Positions 52,817 to 61,083 of a stretch of 64,000 bases of DNA are shown piece by piece. Position numbers and translations under genes: made by a program. The first letter of the stretch is position 1. Each line of letters opens with the position of its first letter. The DNA is from Halorubrum ezzemoulense DSM 17463 (GTDB taxonomy: Archaea; Halobacteriota; Halobacteria; Halobacteriales; Haloferacaceae), in the NCBI RefSeq assembly GCF_002114285.1, contig NZ_NEDJ01000011.1:1-64000 (forward strand), given 5' to 3'. The notes beneath the pieces were generated by a model. The model was not told where the DNA came from, did not search any database, and saw only the letters and a program-made list of their open reading frames with translations.

Positions 52817-53020
52817 ATGCGAGAGGCACAGACGCTGGCGGTGATCGCCGGCGGCGTCGGGGGGGCCGTCGGGGCGTTCGTGGGCGTCGCGATCGGCGGC
52901 TCGGCGCTCTCGGTGACGATGACCACCCTCGGGGTCGCCACCGTAGTCGGCGTCGGCGTCATCGCGAGCGCGGTCATCGCCGGCGACGTGGAGTTCCTCG
53001 CCGACGCTGACGGCGAGTGA
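52817..53020 (+). CDS. Small two-helix membrane protein
   Basis: A 67-residue protein with two long hydrophobic helices (TLAVIAGGVGGAVGAFVGVAIG and TTLGVATVVGVGVIASAVIAG) separated by a short loop, ending EFLADADGE. The glycine spacing suggests tight helix packing. It has its own strong TATA box. No family recognised. Confidence 0.65.
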   Translation: MREAQTLAVIAGGVGGAVGAFVGVAIGGSALSVTMTTLGVATVVGVGVIASAVIAGDVEFLADADGE

Positions 53021-53117
53021 AGAGGGCGGCGCGAACCGCTGCGACGCGGCCGAAAGGGGCCGGGCGGGTGCGAGTTCGGAGTACCGTTCAAGTGCGAGTT
53101 TCACGTAAACGGACACG

Positions 53118-53306
53118 ATGGCCGCTGCGGCGTCGTTCTGGGAGGAGTGCGACCGATACCACGAGCTCGCGGAGCGGTTCCAGCGCGGCATCGAGATCAC
53201 CCACCCCGATCGGCTCACCGGGCGGAGCGGCTACTACAGCGAGTGCGGCTGCGCCTGGTGCGCCGAGGAGGTCAGGTACTTCGAGTACCGCGGCGAGCGG
53301 CTGTGA
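53118..53306 (+). CDS. Small cysteine-motif protein
   Basis: A 62-residue soluble protein beginning MAAAASFWEECDRYHELAERF and containing YYSECGCAWCAEEVRYFEY near the end. The three closely spaced cysteines (CGCAWC) could bind a metal. It resembles tiny conserved haloarchaeal proteins of unknown function. TATA-like signals are weak; ATG 53118 follows a cgtaaacgg leader. Confidence 0.6.
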   Translation: MAAAASFWEECDRYHELAERFQRGIEITHPDRLTGRSGYYSECGCAWCAEEVRYFEYRGERL

Positions 53307-53391
53307 GCGGGCCGTGTCCGAGAGGCGCTCCCGCCGGTGAAAATCGGGGGCGACCGCGCGCTTCAAGGCCCCGCCGCGACGAACGGACGCC

Positions 53392-54042
53392 ATGAGTCTC
53401 ATCGCGTTCGACTTCGACGGGACGCTCTCCGACTCCGAGATGACGGTCCTGCTCGCGGAGCGGGCGGGCGTCGCCGACGAGGTCGCCGAGATCACCGAGC
53501 GGGCGATGAACGACGAACTCAGCTACGCCGAGAGCCTCTACCGGCGCGCGGAGCTGCTGGAAGCCCTTCCCGAGGCGGAGGTCGAGGACGCGTTCGACGC
53601 GGTGCGGATCCGGCCCGGCGCCGCGCGTCTCATCGAGCGCCTCCGCGACGAGGGGCACCACGTCGCCGTCCTCACCGGGGGGTTCGAGCGCGGCGTCGAG
53701 GCGGCGCTCGCTCGCGAGGGGGTCGCCGTCGACACGATCGTCGCCAACCGACTGCCGACCGGACCGGACGGCGCCCTCACCGGCGAGGCGGAGGGACCGC
53801 TGATCGAGGGGACGAAGGACGACGCGCTCGCCGACCTCGCGGCCGAGGTCGGCGTCCCGATGCGCGAGACGGTGGCGGTCGGCGACGGCGCGAACGACCT
53901 CCCGATGCTGGAGGTCGCGGGCCTGGCGGTCGGCTTCGTCCCGAAGTCCGCGGTGCGGCCGGTCTGTGATTCGGTCGTCGCCTCCATGTACCGGCTGGGG
54001 AAGGTGCTGGAGGCGCACGGCGTCCTCGCGGCCGGGGACTGA
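53392..54042 (+). CDS. serB: Phosphoserine phosphatase (HAD family)
   Basis: A 216-residue HAD-superfamily phosphatase with nucleophile motif IAFDFDGTLSDSE at the N-terminus, VLTGGFERGVEAALAREG (motif II) and VAVGDGANDLPMLEVAGLAVG (motif III-IV). The arrangement and the small alpha-helical cap match SerB, which dephosphorylates phosphoserine to serine. Another HAD substrate cannot be excluded from sequence alone. Confidence 0.85.
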   Translation: MSLIAFDFDGTLSDSEMTVLLAERAGVADEVAEITERAMNDELSYAESLYRRAELLEALPEAEVEDAFDAVRIRPGAARLIERLRDEGHHVAVLTGGFERGVEAALAREGVAVDTIVANRLPTGPDGALTGEAEGPLIEGTKDDALADLAAEVGVPMRETVAVGDGANDLPMLEVAGLAVGFVPKSAVRPVCDSVVASMYRLGKVLEAHGVLAAGD

Positions 54043-54147
54043 TCACCGAACCGGTTCGGGCCGGCGATACCTGACCACGTTGGGCTGAAGGGTTAAACAG
54101 AAACGGGGGCGATATGTTGGCATGAGCGTCTTCGCCGGGGTGGTCCG

Positions 54148-54984
54148 ATGCTACCGACGCTGACGTATCTCCAGTTTCACCTCGTCTTCAGTCTCCCCGT
54201 GCTGGCGCTGCTGTGGTACCTCGCCCCGCGGTACGAGGCGACGCGGCAGCGCCGGGCGGTCGGTGGGATCGCGATCCTCGTCGCCATCGCGTACGCCTAC
54301 ACCACCCCGTGGATCAGCTACATGATCCGCCGGGGCGCCTGGGGGTACGCGGACGGCGCCGTCGTCGCGCGGGCGCTCTCGATCCCGCTCGGCGAGTACC
54401 TGTTCTTCGCGATCCAGACGATCGTGGTCGCGTTCGCGCTCCACCGGATCGGTTTCGATCCGACGTTCCGCGAGGGCGACTTCGACCGCGTGCCCCGGGC
54501 CGCCGGCGTCCTCGTCGGCCTCGCGATGGTCCCGATCGGGCTGGGGCTCGCGTGGCTCGACCCGTCGTTCCTGTACCTCGGCGGGCTGATCGCGTGGGTC
54601 GGGCCCGTCCTCGCGCTCCAGTGGGGCGTCGGCGGCGGCTACCTCGCGCGCACGCCGCGGCTGTGGATCACGGCGACGCTCGCCCCGGCGGCGTACTTCT
54701 GGGTCGCCGACCGGATCGCGATCGGCATGGGGACGTGGTACCTCTCGCCGGAGTTGACGACCGGGATCGCGGTCCTCGGCCTCCCGATCGAAGAGATGCT
54801 GTTCTTCGTCGCCGCGGGAGTGATGACGATCAACGGCCTCGTCTTGTTCGAGTGGGTGCTCGACTGGAACGACCGCCGCGGGGCGGCGGCGGACGCTGTC
54901 GCCGGCGCCGGGTCGGAGCCCGAGCGGGACGTTCGCGGCCCCGAGTCCCCGGCCGACCCGGACCCGGACGTAGTCGATGACTGA
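54148..54984 (+). CDS. crtY: Lycopene beta-cyclase (CrtYc-CrtYd type)
   Basis: A 278-residue membrane protein with about seven helices, related to the heterodimeric CrtYc/CrtYd cyclases fused in haloarchaea. It converts lycopene to beta-carotene. The repeated acidic-aromatic motifs TPWISYMIRRGAWGY, IPLGEYLFFAIQTIV and LPIEEMLFFVAAGVMTING, with paired glutamates in the latter two, are typical. ATG 54148 is used; a short open frame from ATG 54122 (13 codons) overlaps its start in another frame. It precedes blh with an eight-base overlap, so both form an operon feeding retinal synthesis. Confidence 0.92.
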   Translation: MLPTLTYLQFHLVFSLPVLALLWYLAPRYEATRQRRAVGGIAILVAIAYAYTTPWISYMIRRGAWGYADGAVVARALSIPLGEYLFFAIQTIVVAFALHRIGFDPTFREGDFDRVPRAAGVLVGLAMVPIGLGLAWLDPSFLYLGGLIAWVGPVLALQWGVGGGYLARTPRLWITATLAPAAYFWVADRIAIGMGTWYLSPELTTGIAVLGLPIEEMLFFVAAGVMTINGLVLFEWVLDWNDRRGAAADAVAGAGSEPERDVRGPESPADPDPDVVDD

Positions 54985-56119
54985 GGCGTCGGAGGCGTCG
55001 CGGAGCGCGGCGGACGCCCGGTCCGTCGCGACCGCGGGACGCGGGGCCGACGAGAGCGTCGGCGACGGGCGCGACGCCGACCCGGCGGCCGAGCGGGTCG
55101 ACCGGTGGTTCGCGCGACGTCCGGCGCTGGCGCTGGCGGCGCTGTTGCCGGTCGGCGCCGCGACCCCCCTGTTTCCGGTCGAACTCGGCGTCGCGACGTT
55201 CGCGCTCGGCACCCTCGCCGTCGGGATGGCGCACGGGGCAGTGGACCACCTCGTCCCCCTACGGGCCGCGCCGGGCGTGTCGCTCCGGCGGTCGATCGCG
55301 GTCGTCTCCGTCGGCTACGCGGTCCTCGGTGGGGCGGTCGTCGCAGCGTTCTTCGCCGCGCCCGTCGCCGCGTTCGTCGGGTTCATCGCGCTCACGTGGC
55401 TCCACTGGGGGCAGGGCGACGTGGCGACGCTCGCGATCGCGGGCGTCGACCACCTCCCCACCTCGGCCGAGCGCTGGCTGGCGCTTATCGTCCGCGGCGG
55501 CCTCCCGATGGGCGTCCCGCTCCTCGCGCACCCCGAGGAGTACCGGCTGGTGGCCGAGTGGATCGTCGGCCTGTTCCTCGTCGACGGGGGCGCGGCCGCG
55601 ACGGCCGTCGACCCCCTGTTCGCGCCCGCGGTCCGCGCCGGGGTCGGCGTCGGGATGGCGGCCGCGACGCTGGCGTCGGTCGGGCTCGGCTACCGGCGGG
55701 TTCGGAGCGGGCGCGACGCCGGCGGCTGGCGCCGCGACGCCGGCGAGCTGGCCGTGCTGTGGGCGTGGTTCCTGCTCGCCGCGCCGGTGTTCGCGATCGG
55801 GGTGTACTTCGCGCTGTGGCACGCGCTCCGGCACGTCGGCCGGCTCGTCCTCGTCGACCCAGCGGCGGCGAGCGCGGCGTCGGCCGGCGACGCGGTCGGC
55901 GCGCTCGCCCGCTTCGGGCGCGACGCGGCGCCGCTCACGCTCGGCGGGTTCCTCGTGGTCGGCGCGGTCGGCGTCTCGGTCCCCGCGGGCGTGGCGGCGC
56001 CCGGCGACCTGCTCGCCGTGTCGCTCGTCGCCATCGCCGCCATGACGCTCCCGCACGTCGTCGTCGTGGCGTGGCTCGACCGGCGGGAGGGAGTCTGGCG
56101 GCCGGGCGCCGGGGCCTGA
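54977..56119 (+). CDS. blh: Brp/Blh beta-carotene 15,15'-dioxygenase
   Basis: A 380-residue membrane enzyme of the Brp/Blh family cleaving beta-carotene to retinal, the chromophore of bacteriorhodopsin and related pumps. Histidine motifs forming the iron site are VGMAHGAVDHLVPL, LTWLHWGQGDVATLA, FALWHALRHVGRLVL and MTLPHVVVVAWLD, separated by membrane helices. The first 55 residues are an acidic, non-conserved extension. It starts inside the crtY end (overlap eight bases). No opsin gene is in this window. Confidence 0.92.
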   Translation: MTEASEASRSAADARSVATAGRGADESVGDGRDADPAAERVDRWFARRPALALAALLPVGAATPLFPVELGVATFALGTLAVGMAHGAVDHLVPLRAAPGVSLRRSIAVVSVGYAVLGGAVVAAFFAAPVAAFVGFIALTWLHWGQGDVATLAIAGVDHLPTSAERWLALIVRGGLPMGVPLLAHPEEYRLVAEWIVGLFLVDGGAAATAVDPLFAPAVRAGVGVGMAAATLASVGLGYRRVRSGRDAGGWRRDAGELAVLWAWFLLAAPVFAIGVYFALWHALRHVGRLVLVDPAAASAASAGDAVGALARFGRDAAPLTLGGFLVVGAVGVSVPAGVAAPGDLLAVSLVAIAAMTLPHVVVVAWLDRREGVWRPGAGA

Positions 56120-56190
56120 TCGGCGCCGACCGGAGGCGGCCGGTGCCGGCACCGCACCGCTCTTGGTCGGCGACGGCGTCCGTCCGGTAG

Positions 56191-56846
56191 ATGGACGAGA
56201 TCGCGATCCGCGAGCCGCGACCGAGCGACGCCGAGCCGCTGGAGGCGCTCATCACCTCTCATTTCACCGAGGGGAGCTCCTACGGCGTGGACCTCGGGAT
56301 CGACGACCCGACGTACCACGTGCTGGTCGCGGTCGAGGGGGACGCCGTCGAGTCGGCAGGAGACGCGGTTGACGGCGAGAGTGACCGAACCGACGCTGTC
56401 GACGGCGAGGGCGACCGGGACGGCGCGATCCTCGGCGTCATGGCGCTCCGCGAGTTCACCGATCCGACCGCCGCCGCCGACGAGATGTACTTCTTCGACG
56501 ACCCCGACCTGCTGCCCGCCGCGGAGCGGTACGGCCACTCGAAATGGGGTACGTCAGGGAGGGCGCGACGGGTCGGGGGATCGGCAGTCGGCTGCTCGGT
56601 CGCCTCCACGAGGCCGGCGCGGAGCGGGGCGTCGACCTGTTCCTCGCGGACTCGTGGTACCACGGCGGCGACGACTCCCCGGAGAAGCTGTTCGACGCGC
56701 ACGGCTACGAGACGATCCACCGCGACCCGATCGAGCGCCCCGCGGCGGAGTGCCCGAAGTGCGAGGAGACGTGTACCTGCGAGGGCGTGCTCGCCGTGCG
56801 GCGCGTCGCGGGCGACGCGACCGACGCGGAGGCGAGCCGGTCGTGA
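56191..56846 (+). pseudogene. Frameshifted GNAT acetyltransferase
   Basis: The gene is split into two frames. From ATG 56191 one frame encodes IREPRPSDAEPLEALITSH, an acidic insert, GVMALREFTD and ERYGH near 56540. Another frame, from about 56540, continues with GYVREGATGRGIGSRLLGRL (the acetyl-CoA motif A), ADSWYHGGDDSPEKLFDAHG and a cysteine pair ECPKCEE / CTCE. Restoring one C in the ggccactcg stretch (56533-56541) joins them as YGHLEMGYVREGATGRGIG, a normal GNAT core. Hence one base has been lost: a recent pseudogene, or a sequencing error in the source. Substrate unknown. Confidence 0.8.
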
Positions 56847-57136
56847 ACCACGACCGCGTCCACGCCAGGGAACCGTCGCACCACGTCGACCAGTGGTCGG
56901 TCGGCGTCGTCGAATCGATCGGCGAGCGCGACGGCCACTGCGTCGTGACGGTGCGGCCGATCGTGCCGGAGAGAGAGGCGGGAGGAGATGAAGCGGTGGC
57001 AGACGGGGACCGCGGCGAGCCCGTCGAGTTGACGCTCACGCTCGCCGTACGGGACCTGTTCGTGAGCCGGCTCCCGATCGACGACGGCGAGTCGCCGGTC
57101 GGCGAGCGCGTCTGGTACCGGGAGCGGGGCGGGTGA
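56843..57136 (+). CDS. Hypothetical 97-residue protein
   Basis: GTG 56843 overlaps the TGA of the frameshifted acetyltransferase (GTGA), so the pair was translationally coupled. The product begins MNHDRVHAREPSHHVDQWSVG, has beta-rich VESIGERDGHCVVTVRPIV and ELTLTLAVRDLFVSRLPI, and ends WYRERGG. No motif I recognise. The C-terminus converges on the flavoprotein gene. Confidence 0.65.
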   Translation: MNHDRVHAREPSHHVDQWSVGVVESIGERDGHCVVTVRPIVPEREAGGDEAVADGDRGEPVELTLTLAVRDLFVSRLPIDDGESPVGERVWYRERGG

Positions 57137-57163
57137 AGGAGGGACGAGCGGAGCGGGCCGTCG

Positions 57164-58948
57164 CTACTCTAGCTGGTGGTAGTCCAGCTCGTGTCCCTCG
57201 TCGAGGGCGGCCTGGACGGCGTCGCTCGGCTGATCGACCGGTTCGGTGCGGAGCGTCATGCCGCCGACGTCGGCCGCGTCGAAGTAGACGTTGCGCCGCC
57301 AGTCGGGGTCGGTGTCGGGGTGGTCGGTGCGGTAGTGCGCGCCGCGCGACTCCTCGCGTTCGAGCGCGCCGCGGAGGACCGCCTCGGCGGCGACAAGCAT
57401 GAAGCCGGCGTCGACGGCGAGCTCGAACGACTCGCTGGTGACCGGCCCGACGCGCATGTCCGCGGCGCGGTCGCGGACGGCGGCGAGGCGGTCAAGCCCC
57501 TCGCGGAGCGACGACTCGTCGCGGAGGATGCCCGCGTGCTCCCACATCAGCTCGCGGAGGTCTGCGAGCACCGCGTCGACCTCGTTGGCGCCGTCGTTGT
57601 CCGCCATCGCGCGCAGGTCGCGGAGGTGCGGCTCGACGGTCTCCTCGCGGAGGGCGTCGGGCACCTCGCCCGGGCCGTCGACGCGGTCGGCGATCCGCTC
57701 GCCCGCAACGACGCCGTACGCGACCGTCTCGGCCAGCGAGTTGCCGCCGAGGCGGTTCGCGCCGTGAACGCCCGCCATCGTCTCCCCGATGGCGAAGAGG
57801 CCGTCAACGTCGGTCTCGCCGTGGTCGTCGACGGCGACGCCGCCCATCCCGTAGTGGGAGGTCGGCGCGACCTCGACGGGCTCCTCGGCCATGTCCACGC
57901 CGAGGTCTTGGAACCGCTCGTACATTCTGGGGAGCCGCTCCTCGATGAAGTCGGCGTCGCGGTGAGAGATGTCGAGGTAGACGCCGCCGTGCTCCGTGCC
58001 GCGCCCCTCGCCGATCTCGCGGGCGATGGCGCGGGCGACCACGTCGCGGGCGTCGAGCTCCATCTGGTCCGGAGAGTAGCGCTCCATGAACCGCTCGCCC
58101 TCGGCGTTGAACAGGCGGCCCCCCTCGCCGCGGACGGCCTCGGTCACGAGGCGGCCGCTCCACGGCGCCCACTCGGGGTCGGCCTCGTCGACGGCCATCC
58201 CCGTCGGGTGGAACTGCATGAACTCCATGTCCATCAGCGACGCGCCGGCGTCGAAGGCCAGCGCCGCGCCGTCGCCGTTGTTCTCGTCGTCGCGGGAGGT
58301 GTGCCGGTTGTAGATCGCCGCGTGGCCGCCGGCGGCGAGAACGACGGTGCCCGCGTTGAACAGTACGAACTCGCCGTCATCCATGTCGAAGCCGACCGCA
58401 CCGTGGACGGCCTCGCCGTCGGAGACCAGCTTCGTGATCATCACGTTCTCGCGGTAGGGGACCGACAGCGCCTGCGCGCGGTCGACGAGCGTGTTCAGCA
58501 GCGACTCGCCGGTGTGGTCGCCGGCGAAGGCGGTCCGGCGGAACGACTGCGCGCCGAAGAACCGCTGGTCGATCGCGCCGTCGTTGGTGCGGGAGTACGC
58601 CATCCCCCAGTCGTCGAGCTCGCGGAGCCGCTCGGGCATCTGCGCGGTCACTGTCTCGACCTTCCCGGGATCGTTGATCAGGTGGCCCTCGTTGAGGGTG
58701 TCCGCCGCGTGGATCGCGGGCGAGTCCTCGGGGTCGTGGGTCCCGAGCGCGCCGTTGATCCCGCCCCGAGCCCACGTGGTGTGGGCGTCGCCGTGTCCGC
58801 GCTTCCCGAGGACGAGCACGTCGTCGACGCCGCGCTCGGCGAGTTCGATCGCCGCGCGCGCGCCGGCGGCGCCGGCGCCCACGACCAGGACGGACACGTC
58901 CTCTCGCGCGTACTCGACCGGCTCGTCAGTCGGGGCTCGTTCGTCCAT
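57164..58948 (-). CDS. FAD-dependent fumarate reductase/L-aspartate oxidase family protein
   Basis: A 594-residue flavoprotein. The FAD Rossmann motif VLVVGAGAAGARAAIELAERG is near residue 20, followed by RGGINGALGTHDPEDSPAIHA, the substrate-binding MEFMQFHPTGM, the catalytic Arg region RDVVARAIAREIGEG, GGVAVDDHGETDVDGLFAIGE and HGANRLGGNSLAE. The C-terminal helical domain is complete. It is a stand-alone copy without sdhBCD or nadA/nadC neighbours. The GGIN segment is closer to SdhA/FrdA than to L-aspartate oxidase, but either is possible. ATG 58948. Confidence 0.85.
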   Translation of the reverse strand: MDERAPTDEPVEYAREDVSVLVVGAGAAGARAAIELAERGVDDVLVLGKRGHGDAHTTWARGGINGALGTHDPEDSPAIHAADTLNEGHLINDPGKVETVTAQMPERLRELDDWGMAYSRTNDGAIDQRFFGAQSFRRTAFAGDHTGESLLNTLVDRAQALSVPYRENVMITKLVSDGEAVHGAVGFDMDDGEFVLFNAGTVVLAAGGHAAIYNRHTSRDDENNGDGAALAFDAGASLMDMEFMQFHPTGMAVDEADPEWAPWSGRLVTEAVRGEGGRLFNAEGERFMERYSPDQMELDARDVVARAIAREIGEGRGTEHGGVYLDISHRDADFIEERLPRMYERFQDLGVDMAEEPVEVAPTSHYGMGGVAVDDHGETDVDGLFAIGETMAGVHGANRLGGNSLAETVAYGVVAGERIADRVDGPGEVPDALREETVEPHLRDLRAMADNDGANEVDAVLADLRELMWEHAGILRDESSLREGLDRLAAVRDRAADMRVGPVTSESFELAVDAGFMLVAAEAVLRGALEREESRGAHYRTDHPDTDPDWRRNVYFDAADVGGMTLRTEPVDQPSDAVQAALDEGHELDYHQLE

Positions 58949-59047
58949 ATTCAAACGGAGGGTCCGGAGACGGGTAAGCCTCACGGGCGTGTGCGTGCGC
59001 GCGCGAAGGCGGCGCGAACACACGACCGAGGACGGTGGGCGCGTCCC

Positions 59048-59944
59048 CTATCGCTCCGCGTCCCAGCCGGGCGTGCCGGGCGCGCCGGCGTCGTCCTCGA
59101 CGGCGCGGGCGAGGCGGTCGCGCGCGTCGCGGTCGAGGCCGACCCGCTCGCCGTCGGCGCCGGCGCGCTCCGTCCACTCGCGGATCGCGGACCCGACCCA
59201 CGAGTCGGCCTCGCGGGCGTCGTCCCGAGCCTCGGCCATGCGGTCGCGCGTCACCGACAACGATCCAGGGCGAGAGCCGACGGCGGCGCCGGCAAAGCGG
59301 GCACGGTCGTCGGCGGTCGCCCTGCCGTCGCGGAGCCGGGCGACGACGCCGTCGAGGTCCTCCGGGTCGGGGTACGCGAACACCGTCGCGCCGAGCGCCT
59401 GCGGGCCGAACGCGGGCGCCGGGAGGTCGTCGGCCGGCTCGTCGTCGAGGAGCCGGTCCCCGCCCCCGGCGGCCTCGACGCGCTCGCACTCGGTCTCGGC
59501 GTCGAGTTCGAGGTTGTGACCCGGGTAGCTCGAACAGGTGCGCGGGTAGCGGTCGTCGCCGTGGATCCGGCACTGGAGCGTCGTCGGGTCGAGGAAGGCG
59601 CAGGCGCCGAGCCAGCGCGGCTCGTCGGTCCCGATCGGTGCGACCGGTTTGGGGGGCTTCCGGAGGCCGACGACGAAGACGGGGCGGCCGTCGATCGCGG
59701 CGAGGTCGGTCCCGTCGATCCGAACGCGCTCGTCGCGCTCGGCCGGCTCGAACAGTCGGGGGATCAGGGCGTCGCCCAGGCCGTCGTCGACGATGCCTAC
59801 GACCTCGTCGCGGGTGAGCGGGACGAGGTCGTAGGTGTCGTCGAGCGGGGGACGAGGCCCGGTGCGGTCTGAGCCCGCCGCGGCCGGATCGAGCGGACGC
59901 CAGTCGACGCAGCAGCCGGCGCAGCCCTCACAGCGGAGTTCCAT
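59048..59944 (-). CDS. YkgJ-type zinc/iron-chelating cysteine-cluster protein
   Basis: A 298-residue protein whose N-terminus ELRCEGCAGCCVDWR and the later CAFLDPTTLQCRIHGDDRYPRTCSSYPG supply the cysteine cluster (C-x2-C-x2-CC ... C-x7-C ... C) of the YkgJ/UPF0153 family, likely to bind an iron-sulfur cluster or zinc. The C-terminal 120 residues are helical and acidic. Its biochemical role is unknown in the family. Its promoter region is shared with the divergent gene at 60085 and contains phased direct repeats. Confidence 0.8.
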   Translation of the reverse strand: MELRCEGCAGCCVDWRPLDPAAAGSDRTGPRPPLDDTYDLVPLTRDEVVGIVDDGLGDALIPRLFEPAERDERVRIDGTDLAAIDGRPVFVVGLRKPPKPVAPIGTDEPRWLGACAFLDPTTLQCRIHGDDRYPRTCSSYPGHNLELDAETECERVEAAGGGDRLLDDEPADDLPAPAFGPQALGATVFAYPDPEDLDGVVARLRDGRATADDRARFAGAAVGSRPGSLSVTRDRMAEARDDAREADSWVGSAIREWTERAGADGERVGLDRDARDRLARAVEDDAGAPGTPGWDAER

Positions 59945-59987
59945 ACGGCCCTGCCAACGGTTCGCAGTGTGATAAGTTGTCGGCGGA

Positions 59988-60030
59988 ACGCGAACCGGAC
60001 GCGAACCGAGTCCGGACGGGACGCGAACCG
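59988..60030 (+). repeat. 11-bp-phased direct repeats ACGCGAACCG
   Basis: ACGCGAACCG occurs three times, starting at 59988, 59999 and 60021, spaced 11 and 22 bases; the slot starting at 60010 has diverged. The phasing places copies on the same face of the helix in the region between two divergent genes, suggestive of a binding array. Confidence 0.65.
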
Positions 60031-60084
60031 GGCGCGTCCCGGACCCGGACCGTTTTGCCGACCCCGGCCGAACGTCGTCACGAG

Positions 60085-60306
60085 ATGGACTCGGAACGGG
60101 CAGAACTCGGGCGGCTCGCGGTCCGGATCGTCCGAGAACACGAGGCCGCGGCGGTGACGCCGGGGGTGGTCGTCCAGCGGCTGGCGGTCGAGTACGACCG
60201 CGAACACGAGTACAGCGAGGTGTTCGACCTGCTCCACGAGCTGGAAGAGACGGGCGAGCTCGTATACCACAACGGGGAGTACAACGAGTTCGCCGCGCCC
60301 GAGTGA
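60085..60306 (+). CDS. Small winged-helix-like protein
   Basis: A 73-residue protein: MDSERAELGRLAVRIVREHEA, TPGVVVQRLAVEYDREHEYSEV and FDLLHELEETGELVYHNGEYNEF read as three helices and a wing, as in small winged-helix transcription factors. ATG 60085 is chosen because the frame upstream lies in the direct-repeat region. The family is not identified; a role as regulator of the adjacent divergent gene is speculative. Confidence 0.7.
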   Translation: MDSERAELGRLAVRIVREHEAAAVTPGVVVQRLAVEYDREHEYSEVFDLLHELEETGELVYHNGEYNEFAAPE

Positions 60307-60324
60307 CCCCGAGGGGACGCCGCC

Positions 60325-60921
60325 TCAGAGCTCGCCCTTCGTGCTTGGCGTGTCGCTGCGGCGCTCGTCGAGCCGAGTGGCGTCGTCGAGCGCGCGCGCC
60401 AGCGCCTTGAACAGCGCCTCGACCTCGTGGTGGGCGTTGTCGCCGCGCTCGACCGCGGCGTGGAGCGTCAGCCCGGCGTTGTGGGCTACGGAGAGCGCGA
60501 AGTGGTCGGCCATGACGCTGGTGAACTCCCCGACAGACTCCTGTGAGAACTCTCCGGAGAACTCGTAGTACGGCCGTCCCGCCACGTCGACGACGACGCT
60601 CGCGACCGCCTCGTCGAGCGGGACGTGGCGGTCGGCGTACCGCCGGATTCCGCGCTTGTCGCCGAGCGCCTCGTCGAACGCCTCGCCGAGGCAGATCGCC
60701 ACGTCCTCGACGGTGTGGTGGTCGTCGATGTCGAGGTCGCCGTCGCAGCGGACCGTGAGGTCGAACAAGCCGTGCTTCGCGAACGATTCGAGCATGTGGT
60801 CGTAGAAGCCGACCCCTGTCGAGACCTCGCTGTCGCCGTCGCCGTCGACCGCGAGCGTGAGTTCGATGGTCGTCTCGCTCGTCTCGCGGGTGACGGCCGC
60901 GGTCCGGTCGTGGTCGCTCAT
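60325..60921 (-). CDS. hisB: Imidazoleglycerol-phosphate dehydratase
   Basis: A 198-residue HisB (dehydratase domain only, no phosphatase). Two His/Glu manganese motifs are visible, [17 protein letters not shown] with [16 protein letters not shown], and [23 protein letters not shown]. It begins with [17 protein letters not shown] and catalyses the sixth step of histidine synthesis. The gene faces the winged-helix protein convergently (18 bases). hisA is 2.5 kb downstream and hisG 45 kb away. Confidence 0.95.
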   Translation of the reverse strand: MSDHDRTAAVTRETSETTIELTLAVDGDGDSEVSTGVGFYDHMLESFAKHGLFDLTVRCDGDLDIDDHHTVEDVAICLGEAFDEALGDKRGIRRYADRHVPLDEAVASVVVDVAGRPYYEFSGEFSQESVGEFTSVMADHFALSVAHNAGLTLHAAVERGDNAHHEVEALFKALARALDDATRLDERRSDTPSTKGEL

Positions 60922-61083
60922 ACCGGCCCGTCGCGGGGGATTCGTAAGTCGGTTGTGGGTGGCGCGGGGGCCACGGCGGCCGACCGGCGGCGGTCCCGGT
61001 CCGCGCTGGGGCAGGCGGGCCGGGTCAGTCAGACCGAGGCCAGCGGTGGATATTTGTCGCGTCGGGGAGGCGTCTCTACACGT

